Below, in pieces: positions 26,870 to 35,809 of a stretch of 64,000 bases of DNA. Made by a program: the position numbers and the translations under genes. Within the stretch, counting starts at the first letter, position 1. Each line of letters begins with the position of its first letter. The notes beneath the pieces are model-generated. The model was not told the DNA's origin and searched no databases. It saw only the letters and a program-made list of their open reading frames with translations. The stretch comes from Streptomyces sp. LHD-70 (GTDB lineage Bacteria > Actinomycetota > Actinomycetes > Streptomycetales > Streptomycetaceae), in the NCBI RefSeq assembly GCF_031157275.1, contig NZ_JAVIFW010000002.1, positions 372,001 through 436,000 on the forward strand, written 5' to 3'.

Positions 26870-29254
26870 GTGACCATCGCGCCAGCCGATCCCGTCTCAG
26901 CCCAGGCCGAACAGGCCGAGGCCGTCGAAGACGCCCCGGGAACCGCGCTCCTGCGGACCCTGACCGAGCTGACCGCCGACCTGCCCGGCACCGACCCCGG
27001 ACGCGTCGCCGCCGCCGCGCTGCGCGGCCGGCACGCCGGTTCGGACGCGGCGGAGCTGCGCGACCTCGCCACGGACGCCGCCGCGGGCCTCATCTCCGAG
27101 GACCCGGCCTACTCCCGTCTCGCCGCCCGGCTGCTCACCCGCGCCATCGCCGACGAGGCCGCCTCGCAGGGCGTCACGTGCTTCACCGGGTCCGTCGCCG
27201 TCGGCCACCGCGAGGGCCTGATCGCCGACCGCACCGCCGCGTTCGTGACGGCGCACGCCGCCCGGCTCGACGCCCTGATCGACACCGGCGCCGACGACCG
27301 CTTCGGCTACTTCGGCCTGCGCACCCTGCACAGCCGCTATCTGCTCCGCCACCCGATCACCCGCAAGGTCGTCGAGACCCCGCAGCACTTCATGCTCCGC
27401 GTCGCCGCCGGCCTCGCCGAGGACGAGAGCGAGCGCGCCCTCGACGAAGTCGCCGCGCTCTACGGCCTGATGAGCCGCCTCGACTACCTGCCGTCCTCGC
27501 CGACGCTCTTCAACTCCGGTACGCGGCACCCGCAGATGTCGTCCTGCTACCTGCTCGACTCCCCGCTCGACGAGCTGGACTCCATCTACGACCGCTACCA
27601 CCAGGTCGCCCGCCTCTCCAAGCACGCCGGCGGCATCGGCCTCTCGTACTCCCGTATCCGCAGCCGGGGTTCGCTGATCCGCGGGACCAACGGGCACTCC
27701 AACGGGATCGTGCCGTTCCTCAAGACGCTCGACGCCTCCGTGGCCGCCGTCAACCAGGGCGGGCGGCGCAAGGGCGCGGCCGCGGTGTACCTGGAGACCT
27801 GGCACTCCGACATCGAGGAGTTCCTGGAGCTGCGGGACAACACCGGCGAGGACGCCCGCCGTACGCACAACCTCAACCTCGCGCACTGGATCCCCGACGA
27901 GTTCATGCGCCGGGTCGCGGCCGACGCCGACTGGTCGCTGTTCTCCCCGGCCGACGTGCCCGAGCTCGTCGACCTGTGGGGCGAGGAGTTCGACGCCGCG
28001 TACCGCACGGCCGAGGCCGCGCAGAAGGCCCGTAAGACGCTCCCCGCGCGGGAGTTGTACGGCCGGATGATGCGCACCCTCGCCCAGACCGGCAACGGCT
28101 GGATGACGTTCAAGGACGCCGCCAACCGCACCGCCAACCAGACCGCCGAGCCCGGCCACACCGTGCACTCCTCGAATCTGTGCACGGAGATCCTGGAGGT
28201 CACGGACGACGGGGAGACCGCGGTCTGCAACCTGGGGTCGGTGAACCTGGGTTCTTTCGTGGACGCCGACTCCCAGGACATCGACTGGGAACGGCTCGAC
28301 GCGACCGTCCGTACCGCCGTCACGTTCCTGGACCGCGTCGTCGACATCAACTTCTACCCGACCGAGCAGGCCGGCCGCTCCAACGCCAAGTGGCGCCCGG
28401 TGGGCCTGGGCGCGATGGGTCTGCAGGACGTGTTCTTCAAGCTGCGGCTGCCCTTCGACTCGGCCGAGGCCCGGGCCCTGTCCACGAGGATCGCCGAGCG
28501 CGTCATGCTCGCCGCGTACGAGGCCTCCGCCGAACTCGCCGAGCGCAACGGCCCGTTGCCCGCCTGGGAGAAGACCCGCACCGCGCGCGGTGTGCTGCAC
28601 CCCGACCACTACGGCGTCGAGCTGAACTGGCCGGAGCGCTGGGACGCCCTGCGCGCGCGGATCGCTCAGGTCGGCATGCGCAACTCGTTGCTCCTCGCCA
28701 TCGCACCGACCGCGACCATCGCGTCCATCGCCGGTGTGTACGAGTGCATCGAGCCGCAGGTCTCCAACCTGTTCAAGCGCGAGACGCTCAGCGGCGAGTT
28801 CCTCCAGGTCAACGCCTACCTGGTGGAGGAGCTCAAGCGGCTCGGCGTCTGGGACGCGCAGACCCGCGAGGCGCTGCGCGAGTCCAACGGCTCGGTGCAG
28901 GGCTTCGGTTGGGTGCCCGAGGAGGTGCGGGCGCTGTACCGCACGGCCTGGGAGCTCCCGCAGCGCGGCCTCATCGACATGGCCGCCGCCCGCACCCCGT
29001 TCCTGGACCAGGCGCAGTCCCTGAACCTGTTCCTGGAGACGCCGACCATCGGCAAGCTCTCGTCGATGTACGCGTACGCCTGGAAGTCGGGCCTGAAGAC
29101 CACGTACTACCTGCGGTCCCGTCCCGCGACCCGGATCGCCCGAGCCGCCGGTTCGAACGCCGCCACCGCCACCCCGATCCCCGCGCAGGCCGCCGACCCC
29201 GAGGCCGTGGCCTGCTCCCTGGAAAACCCCGAGTCCTGCGAGGCCTGCCAGTAA
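26870..29254 (+). CDS. nrdA: ribonucleotide reductase class Ia, alpha subunit NrdA
   Basis: 794 aa from GTG 26870 with GAGGGAG 8 nt upstream. An ATP-cone-like N-terminal region (LRTLTELTADLPGTDP) precedes the barrel. Active-site cysteines: HPQMSSCYLLDSPLDELD, SSNLCTEILEVTDDGETAVC (two Cys). The C-terminal redox pair is in NPESCEACQ, and SSMYAYAWKSGLKTTYYLRS carries the tyrosine pair of the radical path. Reduces ribonucleoside diphosphates to deoxy forms with NrdB. Its stop overlaps the nrdB ATG (TAATG). Controlled by the B12 riboswitch above. Confidence 0.96.
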   Translation: MTIAPADPVSAQAEQAEAVEDAPGTALLRTLTELTADLPGTDPGRVAAAALRGRHAGSDAAELRDLATDAAAGLISEDPAYSRLAARLLTRAIADEAASQGVTCFTGSVAVGHREGLIADRTAAFVTAHAARLDALIDTGADDRFGYFGLRTLHSRYLLRHPITRKVVETPQHFMLRVAAGLAEDESERALDEVAALYGLMSRLDYLPSSPTLFNSGTRHPQMSSCYLLDSPLDELDSIYDRYHQVARLSKHAGGIGLSYSRIRSRGSLIRGTNGHSNGIVPFLKTLDASVAAVNQGGRRKGAAAVYLETWHSDIEEFLELRDNTGEDARRTHNLNLAHWIPDEFMRRVAADADWSLFSPADVPELVDLWGEEFDAAYRTAEAAQKARKTLPARELYGRMMRTLAQTGNGWMTFKDAANRTANQTAEPGHTVHSSNLCTEILEVTDDGETAVCNLGSVNLGSFVDADSQDIDWERLDATVRTAVTFLDRVVDINFYPTEQAGRSNAKWRPVGLGAMGLQDVFFKLRLPFDSAEARALSTRIAERVMLAAYEASAELAERNGPLPAWEKTRTARGVLHPDHYGVELNWPERWDALRARIAQVGMRNSLLLAIAPTATIASIAGVYECIEPQVSNLFKRETLSGEFLQVNAYLVEELKRLGVWDAQTREALRESNGSVQGFGWVPEEVRALYRTAWELPQRGLIDMAAARTPFLDQAQSLNLFLETPTIGKLSSMYAYAWKSGLKTTYYLRSRPATRIARAAGSNAATATPIPAQAADPEAVACSLENPESCEACQ

Positions 29255-30267
29255 TGACCAGCCAGAACAAGAACCTGCTCGACCCGGGCTTCGAGCTGAC
29301 TCTGCGCCCCATGCGCTACCCGGACTTCTACGAGCGCTACCGGGACGCGATCAAGAACACCTGGACCGTCGAGGAGGTCGACCTCCACTCGGACGTCACC
29401 GACCTCGCCAAGCTCTCGCCGGGCGAGCAGCACATGATCGGCCGGCTCGTCGCGTTCTTCGCGACCGGTGACTCGATCGTCGCGAACAACCTGGTGCTCA
29501 CCCTCTACAAGCACATCAACTCCCCCGAGGCGAGGCTCTACTTGAGCCGTCAGCTCTTCGAGGAGGCCGTGCACGTCCAGTTCTATCTGACGCTGCTCGA
29601 CACGTATCTGCCCGATCCGGAGGACCGCAACGCGGCGTTCGCGGCGGTGGAGAACATTCCGTCCATCAAGGAGAAGGCGGACTTCTGCTTCAAGTGGATG
29701 GACTCAGTGGAGTCGATCGACCGCCTGGAGACCCAGGCCGACCGGCGCCGCTTCCTGCTCAACCTGATCTGCTTCGCGGCCTGCATCGAGGGCCTGTTCT
29801 TCTACGGCGCCTTCGCGTACGTGTACTGGTTCCGCTCCCGCGGCCTGCTGCACGGTCTGGCCACCGGCACCAACTGGGTGTTCCGGGACGAGACGATGCA
29901 CATGAACTTCGCCTTCGAGGTCGTGGACACCGTCCGCAAGGAGGAGCCCGAGCTCTTCGACGACAAGCTGCAGGGGCAGGTCACCGACATGCTGCGCGAG
30001 GCCGTCGAGGCGGAGCTGCAGTTCGGGCGTGACCTGTGCGGCGAGGGTCTGCCGGGCATGAACACCGAGTCGATGCGGCAGTACCTGGAGTGCGTCGCCG
30101 ACCAGCGCCTGACCCGCCTCGGCTTCGCCCCGGTCTACGGCTCCGAGAACCCGTTCTCGTTCATGGAGCTGCAGGGCGTCCAGGAGCTGACCAACTTCTT
30201 CGAGCGCAGGCCGTCCGCGTACCAGGTCGCAGTGGAGGGCTCGGTCTCCTTCGACGACGAGTTCTGA
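29254..30267 (+). CDS. nrdB: ribonucleotide reductase class Ia, beta subunit NrdB
   Basis: 337 aa. Ferritin-like diiron protein: SRQLFEEAVHVQFYLTLLDT holds Glu, His and the radical Tyr (H then Y four residues on), and NWVFRDETMHMNFAFEV holds the second Glu/His pair. The C-terminus VEGSVSFDDEF is the acidic tail that docks on NrdA. Generates the tyrosyl radical for NrdA. The third gene of the S. coelicolor operon, nrdS (AraC-like), is not present: a terminator and def follow directly. The stop codon sits inside a 20-bp direct repeat. Confidence 0.96.
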   Translation: MTSQNKNLLDPGFELTLRPMRYPDFYERYRDAIKNTWTVEEVDLHSDVTDLAKLSPGEQHMIGRLVAFFATGDSIVANNLVLTLYKHINSPEARLYLSRQLFEEAVHVQFYLTLLDTYLPDPEDRNAAFAAVENIPSIKEKADFCFKWMDSVESIDRLETQADRRRFLLNLICFAACIEGLFFYGAFAYVYWFRSRGLLHGLATGTNWVFRDETMHMNFAFEVVDTVRKEEPELFDDKLQGQVTDMLREAVEAELQFGRDLCGEGLPGMNTESMRQYLECVADQRLTRLGFAPVYGSENPFSFMELQGVQELTNFFERRPSAYQVAVEGSVSFDDEF

Positions 30268-30296
30268 GTACGTTCCACGAGTTCTGAGTACGTTTC
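30257..30296. repeat. 20-bp direct repeat spanning the nrdB stop codon
   Basis: ACGAGTTCTGAGTACGTTC occurs at 30257 and again at 30277 with one difference. The first copy holds the last two codons and TGA of nrdB; the second repeats them out of use. Confidence 0.9.
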
Positions 30297-30330
30297 AGGG
30301 GTCGGCCCACTCGACGGGCCGACCCCTGAA
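30294..30330. terminator. bidirectional terminator between nrdB and def
   Basis: TTCAGGGGTCGGCCC / GGGCCGACCCCTGAA, 15-bp perfect stem, 7-nt loop, between convergent genes. Confidence 0.9.
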
Positions 30331-30344
30331 CTCGCTTGTGGTGC

Positions 30345-31004
30345 TCAGTCGTTGGGCACGACCTCGTAGCGCGGCGTGCCCTCCTCCATCTGCCGCAGGG
30401 CGTCCTTGCGGTCGCGCTTGGAGAGGCGGTCGATGTAGAGGTAGCCGTACAGGTGGTCCGTCTCGTGCTGCAGGCAGCGGGCGAAGAAGCCGGTGCCGCG
30501 CACGGTGATCGGGTTGCCCTTCTCGTCCTGGCCGGTCACCACCGCGTAGTCGGGCCGGGCCAGCTCGGCGTACGCCGTCGGCACCGAGAGGCAGCCCTCG
30601 TTGCCGTCGTCGAGCCGGCGCTGCTCGGCGGGGAGGTCCTGCAGTACGGGGTTGCAGATCACGCCGACGTGCCGCTTGCCCTCGTCGTCGGGGCAGTCGT
30701 AGACGAAGACCTTCTTGTCGACGCCGATCTGGTTCGCGGCGAGGCCGACGCCCTCGGCGTTGCGCTGGCTGGCGAACATGTCGTCGACGAGCTGCGCGAG
30801 CTCGTCACCGAACTCCGTGACGTCCTTGCACTCCTTGTGCAGGACCGGGTTGCCCACGACGGTGACCGGCCGGGACGTACCGCGCTCGCGGTAGGCGGCC
30901 TCGCGCTCCTCGGCGTTCTCCGTGTCGATGACGAAGCCCTCGTCGTCGACGGGGAGCACGCCCGCCTTCGCCGCCGTCTGCTGATCGGTGTCCTGCTGCG
31001 CCAT
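30345..31004 (-). CDS. def: peptide deformylase
   Basis: 219 aa. All three deformylase motifs are present: [14 protein letters not shown] (motif 1), [13 protein letters not shown] (motif 2, metal Cys) and [16 protein letters not shown] (motif 3, HExxH metal site). Removes the N-terminal formyl group from new proteins. A ~45-residue N-terminal extension ([15 protein letters not shown]...) precedes the catalytic domain, as in other actinobacterial copies. GGAAGG lies upstream of ATG 31004. Convergent with nrdB. Confidence 0.95.
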   Translation of the reverse strand: MAQQDTDQQTAAKAGVLPVDDEGFVIDTENAEEREAAYRERGTSRPVTVVGNPVLHKECKDVTEFGDELAQLVDDMFASQRNAEGVGLAANQIGVDKKVFVYDCPDDEGKRHVGVICNPVLQDLPAEQRRLDDGNEGCLSVPTAYAELARPDYAVVTGQDEKGNPITVRGTGFFARCLQHETDHLYGYLYIDRLSKRDRKDALRQMEEGTPRYEVVPND

Positions 31005-31080
31005 GTCCGACGTACGCCTTCCTCAACATGCCAAGTGTGGAAGTACAGCCTACGGGGACCTGCTGGGGAGGTGTCTCGGG

Positions 31081-32061
31081 TCAGCAGACTTCTTCCAGGT
31101 CCCGCCAGTCACGGGTGTCCGGGCTGTCCGCCACCCAGCCGTCGAGCAGCCCGCGCACCAGGCCCGCGGGCGCCGCGATGCCGCACTCCCGCTCCGGGAC
31201 CCACAGGGCGCCGGGGCTGCGGTGCCCGAGCGGTCCGGGGTGGCCGGGCTCGCTGTGGTCGTGCGGGTCGAGGTGCTCGCCGTCGCCCTCGTCGCTGGGC
31301 ATCCGGCTCTCCGAGCACATCCGGCAGAGCAGCCGCACCGAGGACGACCAGTCCTCGGCGGCGAAACCGGCGTCCGCCGCGAGCCGCTCCAGGGCGTCCC
31401 GGTCGGCCTCGCCCGCCGCTTCGAGGAGCACCACCCAGGTCGGCACCGGTGAGGGCGCCCACAGCTCGATCTCGTCGAAGACCGGGTACGACGGGCCCGC
31501 GCCCGTGGTCCGCTCGCCGTGCGGGACGCCGTCGTGCAGCACGACCTCGCCCCAGCGCCTTCCGGACGACGGCAGCGGGATGGACAGCACCTCGATCCGG
31601 GCCGGGTCGAGCCGCCGGCCCCAGACCACCTCGGCCTCGCCCTCCGGGGACAGCCGCACGGCCGCGCTGCCGAGCTCCATGCCGAGCGGCGGCTCGCCGC
31701 CGACGGGTCCGCCGGGGACCTTCAGTCCGTACGCCTGCCAGGCGCGGCGGGCCAGCGGCCAGTCCTGCAGGGCGGTCGCGGCGATTCCGACGTTCCACCA
31801 GTCCGGGGCGCCGGCCTCGCGGTCGAGCAGCGCGACGGCCCGCAGGCCCGCGGCGCGCGCCTGCTCCCAGTCGTGCCGGAACTTGTGCAGCAGGGCGAGG
31901 TTGAACCAGGACTCGGACAGCCACGGTTCGAGGTCGGCCGCACGGGTCAGGAGCGCCCCCGCGTCCTCGTACCGGCCGTCTCCGATGAGCGTGAACGCCC
32001 GGTCGGTGGCCTGCCGCCAGGAGGCGGAGGGCCGGTGCCGTCCCTTGCCGAAGATCCTCAC
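31081..32061 (-). CDS. tetratricopeptide repeat protein, unknown function
   Basis: 326 aa from GTG 32061 (GGCGGGAATC upstream). Residues ~10-130 contain TPR-like helices: ASWRQATDRAFTLIGDGRYE, ADLEPWLSESWFNLALLHKF, AVALLDREAGAPDWWNVGIA, WPLARRAWQAYG. The rest is a mixed alpha/beta region with VWGRRLDPARIEVLSIPLPS and a Cys/His-containing part (LCRMCSESRMP, DPHDHSEPGHPG). I do not recognise the second domain. No membrane segment. Upstream of def on the same strand with a 76-bp gap. Confidence 0.82.
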   Translation of the reverse strand: MRIFGKGRHRPSASWRQATDRAFTLIGDGRYEDAGALLTRAADLEPWLSESWFNLALLHKFRHDWEQARAAGLRAVALLDREAGAPDWWNVGIAATALQDWPLARRAWQAYGLKVPGGPVGGEPPLGMELGSAAVRLSPEGEAEVVWGRRLDPARIEVLSIPLPSSGRRWGEVVLHDGVPHGERTTGAGPSYPVFDEIELWAPSPVPTWVVLLEAAGEADRDALERLAADAGFAAEDWSSSVRLLCRMCSESRMPSDEGDGEHLDPHDHSEPGHPGPLGHRSPGALWVPERECGIAAPAGLVRGLLDGWVADSPDTRDWRDLEEVC

Positions 32062-32246
32062 GATTCCCGCCTGCCCAGGTCGTTCCACTCTCAGTGCAGC
32101 ATCGGGCCTTTGCCCCCGGACACCCTGCACTTCGCATCCAACCATGCCCGGTCGGACGCCCGCTCATTACCCATGGGTTACCCAGGTGGGACCAGGGAAT
32201 CCCTGCCCGGGACCGCCGATCCGCGACGCATTCCGGACGCCTTCGT

Positions 32247-32318
32247 CCGGCCCTTCGTCCGGCCCTTGGCCCGGCCCTTCGCCCGGCTCTCTGTCCGGCC
32301 CTTCGCCCGGCCCTTGGC
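32247..32318. repeat. 12-bp tandem repeat (about 6 copies) downstream of the HD-domain gene
   Basis: CCGGCCCTTCGT-type 12-mers follow each other from 32247 to about 32318 (variants CCGGCCCTTGGC, CCGGCCCTTCGC, CCGGCTCTCTGT). They end 15 bp from the stop codon of the minus-strand HD-domain gene. The remainder of the gap 32062-32332 holds nothing I recognise beyond a probable promoter for the TPR gene. Confidence 0.85.
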
Positions 32319-32332
32319 GCGGGCCGTGGCGC

Positions 32333-33619
32333 TCATCCGCCGACCGGGGCCAGACCGCCCCGGGAGAGCACTCTGGCCAGGGACTCGACGACCTCCGGCT
32401 GGTAGTCACGGCCGGTGGCGAGGCGCAGTCGCTCCAGGGCGGCGAGCGGCCCTCCCGGGCCTTCTCCCCGCGCCATCTCGTCGTATGCGTTCGCGGCCCG
32501 CACGATCCGCGCCGTGAGGGGTTGGTCACGGTACGGATCGGCCTGCCGCTCGACCACCACCGCGACGTCGGAGGGCACCCCGGTCTGGCGCACCACGGCC
32601 CCGCCGAGCAGGGCGATCCGGCGCTGCTCCACGGCGGGCAGCGCGGCCGTGGCGCCGTCCCGCACCGGGTCGACCAGGGAGAGCTGCCCGATGTCGTGCA
32701 TCAGGGCCGCGTACTCGAGTACGACCAGGTCGAACCCGGAGAGCCCCAGGTCACGGCCGACGGCGCGGCTCAGGGCGGCGACGCGGCGGGCGTGGCCCTG
32801 CGGGGTGTACCCGGCGATCTCGGTGGCCCGCGCCAGGGACGTGATGGTCTGCCGGTAGGTCGTACGCACCGCCGCGTACCGGCTGAAGGAGAGCTGGGTG
32901 AGCAGCAGCGGCAGGCAGAACAGCGGCAGCGCCCACAGCCCGGCGACGGCCACCGCGAGCGCCATCACCGCGCCGCTCGCCCCCACCGCCGAGCCGATGC
33001 CGCGCTTGGCCCGCAGCTCGTCGCGGAGCAGCGGCCCGTACGGCCAGCGGGTGCGGGCGCGGACGAGCGCGGCGGCGAGCACGGCGTCGCACAGCCCGGT
33101 GAGCGCGACGAGCGCGACCAGCCACAGCGCGTAGACCGGGCCGTGGCCGATCAGCTCGGCCAACTGGCCGGAGTTGTACAGGGGTTGGAAGAGCACGGCG
33201 GCGAAGGCGACGGTCAGGACGCGGCGGGCCAGGTGGTCGGGCGTGGGCGCCCGGCCGCGCGCGAGGTGCGGCACGGACCCGACGAGGAGCGCGGCGACGG
33301 TCACGGCGACCACCTGCAGCACGCCGTGGTGCGTGGGGTGCCCGGCGTTCTCGCCGAGCAGGGCGTACGCGAGCGCCCCGGCGGCGCCGAGCGGTGCGGG
33401 CTCGCGCTCCTCGGCGGCGCCCTCCCCCGCGGTGCCCCCCTTGCGGGCCAGCTCGCCGACGACGACGAGCGCCCCGAAGGCGAGGGCGACCCCGCGCTGC
33501 TCAAGCCCTGACCACAGGACGTGGGCGAGCGCGGTCACCGCGAGCAGTGCGGCCGCGGCGTGCGCGGCCCGCACCATGAGGGGGACACGGACCTGTCGTA
33601 CGGCCGGCCTGCGGGTCAT
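32333..33619 (-). CDS. HD-domain membrane protein with degenerate HD-GYP site
   Basis: 428 aa from ATG 33619, overlapping the upstream gene's stop by 4 nt (ATGA). Residues 1-240 hold several membrane helices (AAALLAVTALAHVLWSGLEQ, VLQVVAVTVAALLVGSVPHL, ALWLVALVALTGLCDAVLAA). The C-terminal half resembles HD-GYP: IAGYTPQGHARRVAALSRAVG, LEYAALMHDIGQLSLVDPV, IVRAANAYDEMARG. The HHExxDGxGYP segment is replaced by VVERQADPYRDQP and the Lys after HD is Gln. It may therefore have lost c-di-GMP hydrolysis and act as a partner of the canonical protein encoded just upstream. Confidence 0.85.
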   Translation of the reverse strand: MTRRPAVRQVRVPLMVRAAHAAAALLAVTALAHVLWSGLEQRGVALAFGALVVVGELARKGGTAGEGAAEEREPAPLGAAGALAYALLGENAGHPTHHGVLQVVAVTVAALLVGSVPHLARGRAPTPDHLARRVLTVAFAAVLFQPLYNSGQLAELIGHGPVYALWLVALVALTGLCDAVLAAALVRARTRWPYGPLLRDELRAKRGIGSAVGASGAVMALAVAVAGLWALPLFCLPLLLTQLSFSRYAAVRTTYRQTITSLARATEIAGYTPQGHARRVAALSRAVGRDLGLSGFDLVVLEYAALMHDIGQLSLVDPVRDGATAALPAVEQRRIALLGGAVVRQTGVPSDVAVVVERQADPYRDQPLTARIVRAANAYDEMARGEGPGGPLAALERLRLATGRDYQPEVVESLARVLSRGGLAPVGG

Positions 33620-35238
33620 CGCGGGCGGTCCCCGGCGAGGGGGGCACGGCTGCCGCGCGGCCCCGGCACGTGCGCGGCGGCGACCGCGGCCGTCGTCCGC
33701 TGCGGCTCGGGTTCGTCGGAGGTGACGGCGGGGCGCCATCCGTGCCGGTCGAGGGCGCGGACGAGGGCGCGGACCATCTGCGGGTCGAACTGCCGCCCCG
33801 CGCACCGCTTCAGCTCGGTGAGCGCGTCGGCGACGGGCCGCCCGCGCCGGTAGGAGCGGGTCGAGGTCATGGCGTCGAAGGCGTCGGCGACGGCCACCAC
33901 CCGGGCGAACTCCGGGATTTGACGCCCCGTCAGGCCGTACGGGTAGCCGCTGCCGTCGAGCCGTTCGTGGTGGTGCAGGATCGCCGAGCGGGCCTCGCCG
34001 AGGAAGCCGATGCCGCGCACCATCTCGTGCCCGTACTCGGGGTGCAGTTCGATGACGCGCCGCTCTTCGGGGGTGAGCGGGCCGTCCTTGCGCAGCAGCC
34101 GGGTGGGGACGCCGAGCTTGCCGACGTCGTGCAGGATTCCGGCGAACCGGAGGACCTCGACACGCTCGTCCGCCATGCCGAGTTCGCGCGCGATCAGGAC
34201 GGAGGCCTCGCCGACGCGCTCGCTGTGCCCGCGCGTGTACTCGTCCTTGATGTCGACGGCCTGCACCAGGGCCCGGATCGTGGCCTGATGGGCGGACCGC
34301 TCGCGGTGGTACTGCGCGAACACCCACCAGGAGATGTACATCGGCAGCAGGACGAGCAGCGCCGCCGGCGGTCCGTACGGGCTGCGCCAGAGCACCGCCA
34401 TCATCAGACCCGCGAAGCCGTGCACGAGGACGGGCGCGAGGGAGCGCGGGAAGAGCCCGCGCCAGGCGGCACGCACCGGGACCCGCTCGGCCGTCGCCAG
34501 GATGCCGCCGTCGAGCGCCGCCACGACGAGGGCGAAGACGAGCGCGGCGGCAGCGGCGGGCGCGAGCGCGAGGGGGAAGTCGGGCGCGGCGGGCCTGCCC
34601 GCGGTGAGCAACTCCCGCCCGCCGAGGGCGACATGGACGGTGGCCGCGGCCCAGCAGGCGAGGGCGTACCGCGCGGGGCGCCAGATCCGGCGGGGCGGCG
34701 CGGGCCCTAGGGCGCGTCTTCCCGATCTTCGCGGATCAGGCCGCGGCGTCATGGGGGTCCCCCCTGCTCGAGCGGAGCCGAGAGCTTGGGGGAGCGTGCT
34801 CTCGGCGTGCGCCCGGATCGCCCTCGTACTGGACGTACTTGGGCGGTTCGGGCGTGCGGCGAGTGGGGGTCCCCCCGGCCGGAGGCTGGGGGAGCGTGCC
34901 AGGCGTCGTGGACCCGCGAAGATCGGGGAGACGGGCCCGAGCTCGACCCGGGCGAGGGCGGCGCCGGGCACGGCGACGAGGGCGGCCGCGGCGGGCGGCA
35001 CCAGGAACACCCCGGCGAGCAGCACGGGGAAGAAGCCGACCATGCCGCGCGGTGCCCGTGGCCCGATGCGCCGGAGGCGGGTGATCTGCTCGCACCCGGC
35101 GTACAGCACGGCGAGCAGGGCGACCGCGCTCCACGGGGTGCGGGCCGACGGGTCGAGGGCGGGCGCCGCGCAGAGGGCGGCGCCGATCGCGGTCAGGCCG
35201 ATGTAGACCACGGCCCAGGGGGGAACAGACCGCATCAC
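33616..35238 (-). CDS. HD-GYP domain membrane phosphodiesterase with internal insertion
   Basis: 540 aa. N-terminal membrane helices (VVYIGLTAIGAALCAAPALD, MVGFFPVLLAGVFLVPPAAA) and a second hydrophobic block after residue ~190. The canonical HD-GYP domain follows: YTRGHSERVGEASVLIAREL, FAGILHDVGKLGVPTRLLRK, LHPEYGHEMVRGIGFL, AILHHHERLDGSGYPYGLTG, VVAVADAFDAMTSTRSYR. These should hydrolyse c-di-GMP. Residues ~104-172 are encoded by a 207-bp inverted-repeat element (34720-34926) read in frame, interrupting the membrane region. The gene start at 35238 is uncertain. Overlaps the next HD gene by 4 nt. Confidence 0.88.
   Translation of the reverse strand: MMRSVPPWAVVYIGLTAIGAALCAAPALDPSARTPWSAVALLAVLYAGCEQITRLRRIGPRAPRGMVGFFPVLLAGVFLVPPAAAALVAVPGAALARVELGPVSPIFAGPRRLARSPSLRPGGPPLAARPNRPSTSSTRAIRAHAESTLPQALGSARAGGTPMTPRPDPRRSGRRALGPAPPRRIWRPARYALACWAAATVHVALGGRELLTAGRPAAPDFPLALAPAAAAALVFALVVAALDGGILATAERVPVRAAWRGLFPRSLAPVLVHGFAGLMMAVLWRSPYGPPAALLVLLPMYISWWVFAQYHRERSAHQATIRALVQAVDIKDEYTRGHSERVGEASVLIARELGMADERVEVLRFAGILHDVGKLGVPTRLLRKDGPLTPEERRVIELHPEYGHEMVRGIGFLGEARSAILHHHERLDGSGYPYGLTGRQIPEFARVVAVADAFDAMTSTRSYRRGRPVADALTELKRCAGRQFDPQMVRALVRALDRHGWRPAVTSDEPEPQRTTAAVAAAHVPGPRGSRAPLAGDRPR
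34720..34926. mobile_element. 207-bp MITE-like inverted-repeat element inside an HD-GYP gene
   Basis: CCCGATCTTCGCGG at 34721 and CCGCGAAGATCGGG at 34914 form terminal inverted repeats. Between them are two hairpin units, one starting GGGGGTCCCCCCTGCTCGAG and ending GCTTGGGGGAGCG, the other GGGGGTCCCCCCGGCCGGAG to CTGGGGGAGCG. No transposase. The length is 69 codons, so the host gene keeps its frame. Such GGGGGTCCCCCC...GGGGGAG palindromes are common in Streptomyces (recollection). Confidence 0.75.
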
Positions 35239-35452
35239 GCTCTCCTCCCCCTGCGACCGCTGTGCCGTTCAGATTCCGGAGAATAGGACGGCTGCGTGGG
35301 CAGCGAGAGGGGATCGGGTGATTCCGCGGCTTATGCGACTGCGGATTCGCACCATCGGGTGACGGGGCCGCACGCGGGCTCGCGATGCGCCCCGCAGAGC
35401 CTCAACTCTCCGTCACAGAAACGGAGTTCAGGATTCCAACGGCTGGTGAGCG

Positions 35453-35809
35453 TCAGGATTCCTGGGGCGAGGGGGACGGCGCGGAGCGGCGCGGCGTGAC
35501 GGGCTGCTGCGGCTCGGGCGGGGGTGCGGTCAGGTCGTGGTCGGGCACGGCCTCACCGGCGCGGATCAGGTCGATCCGGCCCATCACCTTGGCGCGCAGG
35601 TCCGTCGGCACGTCATCGTGTCCGCAGCACCTCTTGACCAGCTTCTTCACGGCCTGTTCGAGGCCGTACTTCTCCAGGCACGGGGAGCACTCCTCGAAGT
35701 GCGTCTCGAACTTGGTGCAGTCACTGTCGGGCATCTCGTGGTCCAGGAACTCATAGAGATGGTCCAGGACCTCAGAGCACTCCGTCTCGTGCGGGTCTCC
35801 GCAGCTCAT
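35453..35809 (-). CDS. rsrA: redox-sensing zinc anti-sigma factor RsrA
   Basis: 118 aa. ZAS-family metal ligands sit at C11, H37, C41 and C44 ([15 protein letters not shown]), with C3, C31 and the CC pair of VKRCCGHDD as further cysteines. Disulfide bond formation between C11 and C44 releases zinc and SigR in S. coelicolor. The Pro-rich tail ([20 protein letters not shown]) is disordered. ATG 35809 overlaps the sigR stop by 4 nt, giving coupled translation. Cytoplasmic; holds SigR inactive under reducing conditions. Confidence 0.96.
   Translation of the reverse strand: MSCGDPHETECSEVLDHLYEFLDHEMPDSDCTKFETHFEECSPCLEKYGLEQAVKKLVKRCCGHDDVPTDLRAKVMGRIDLIRAGEAVPDHDLTAPPPEPQQPVTPRRSAPSPSPQES

Noticed and set aside
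32247..32318. possible CRISPR array
   Set aside because: Units are 12 bp, directly adjacent and without unique spacers; a minisatellite. No cas genes anywhere in the window.
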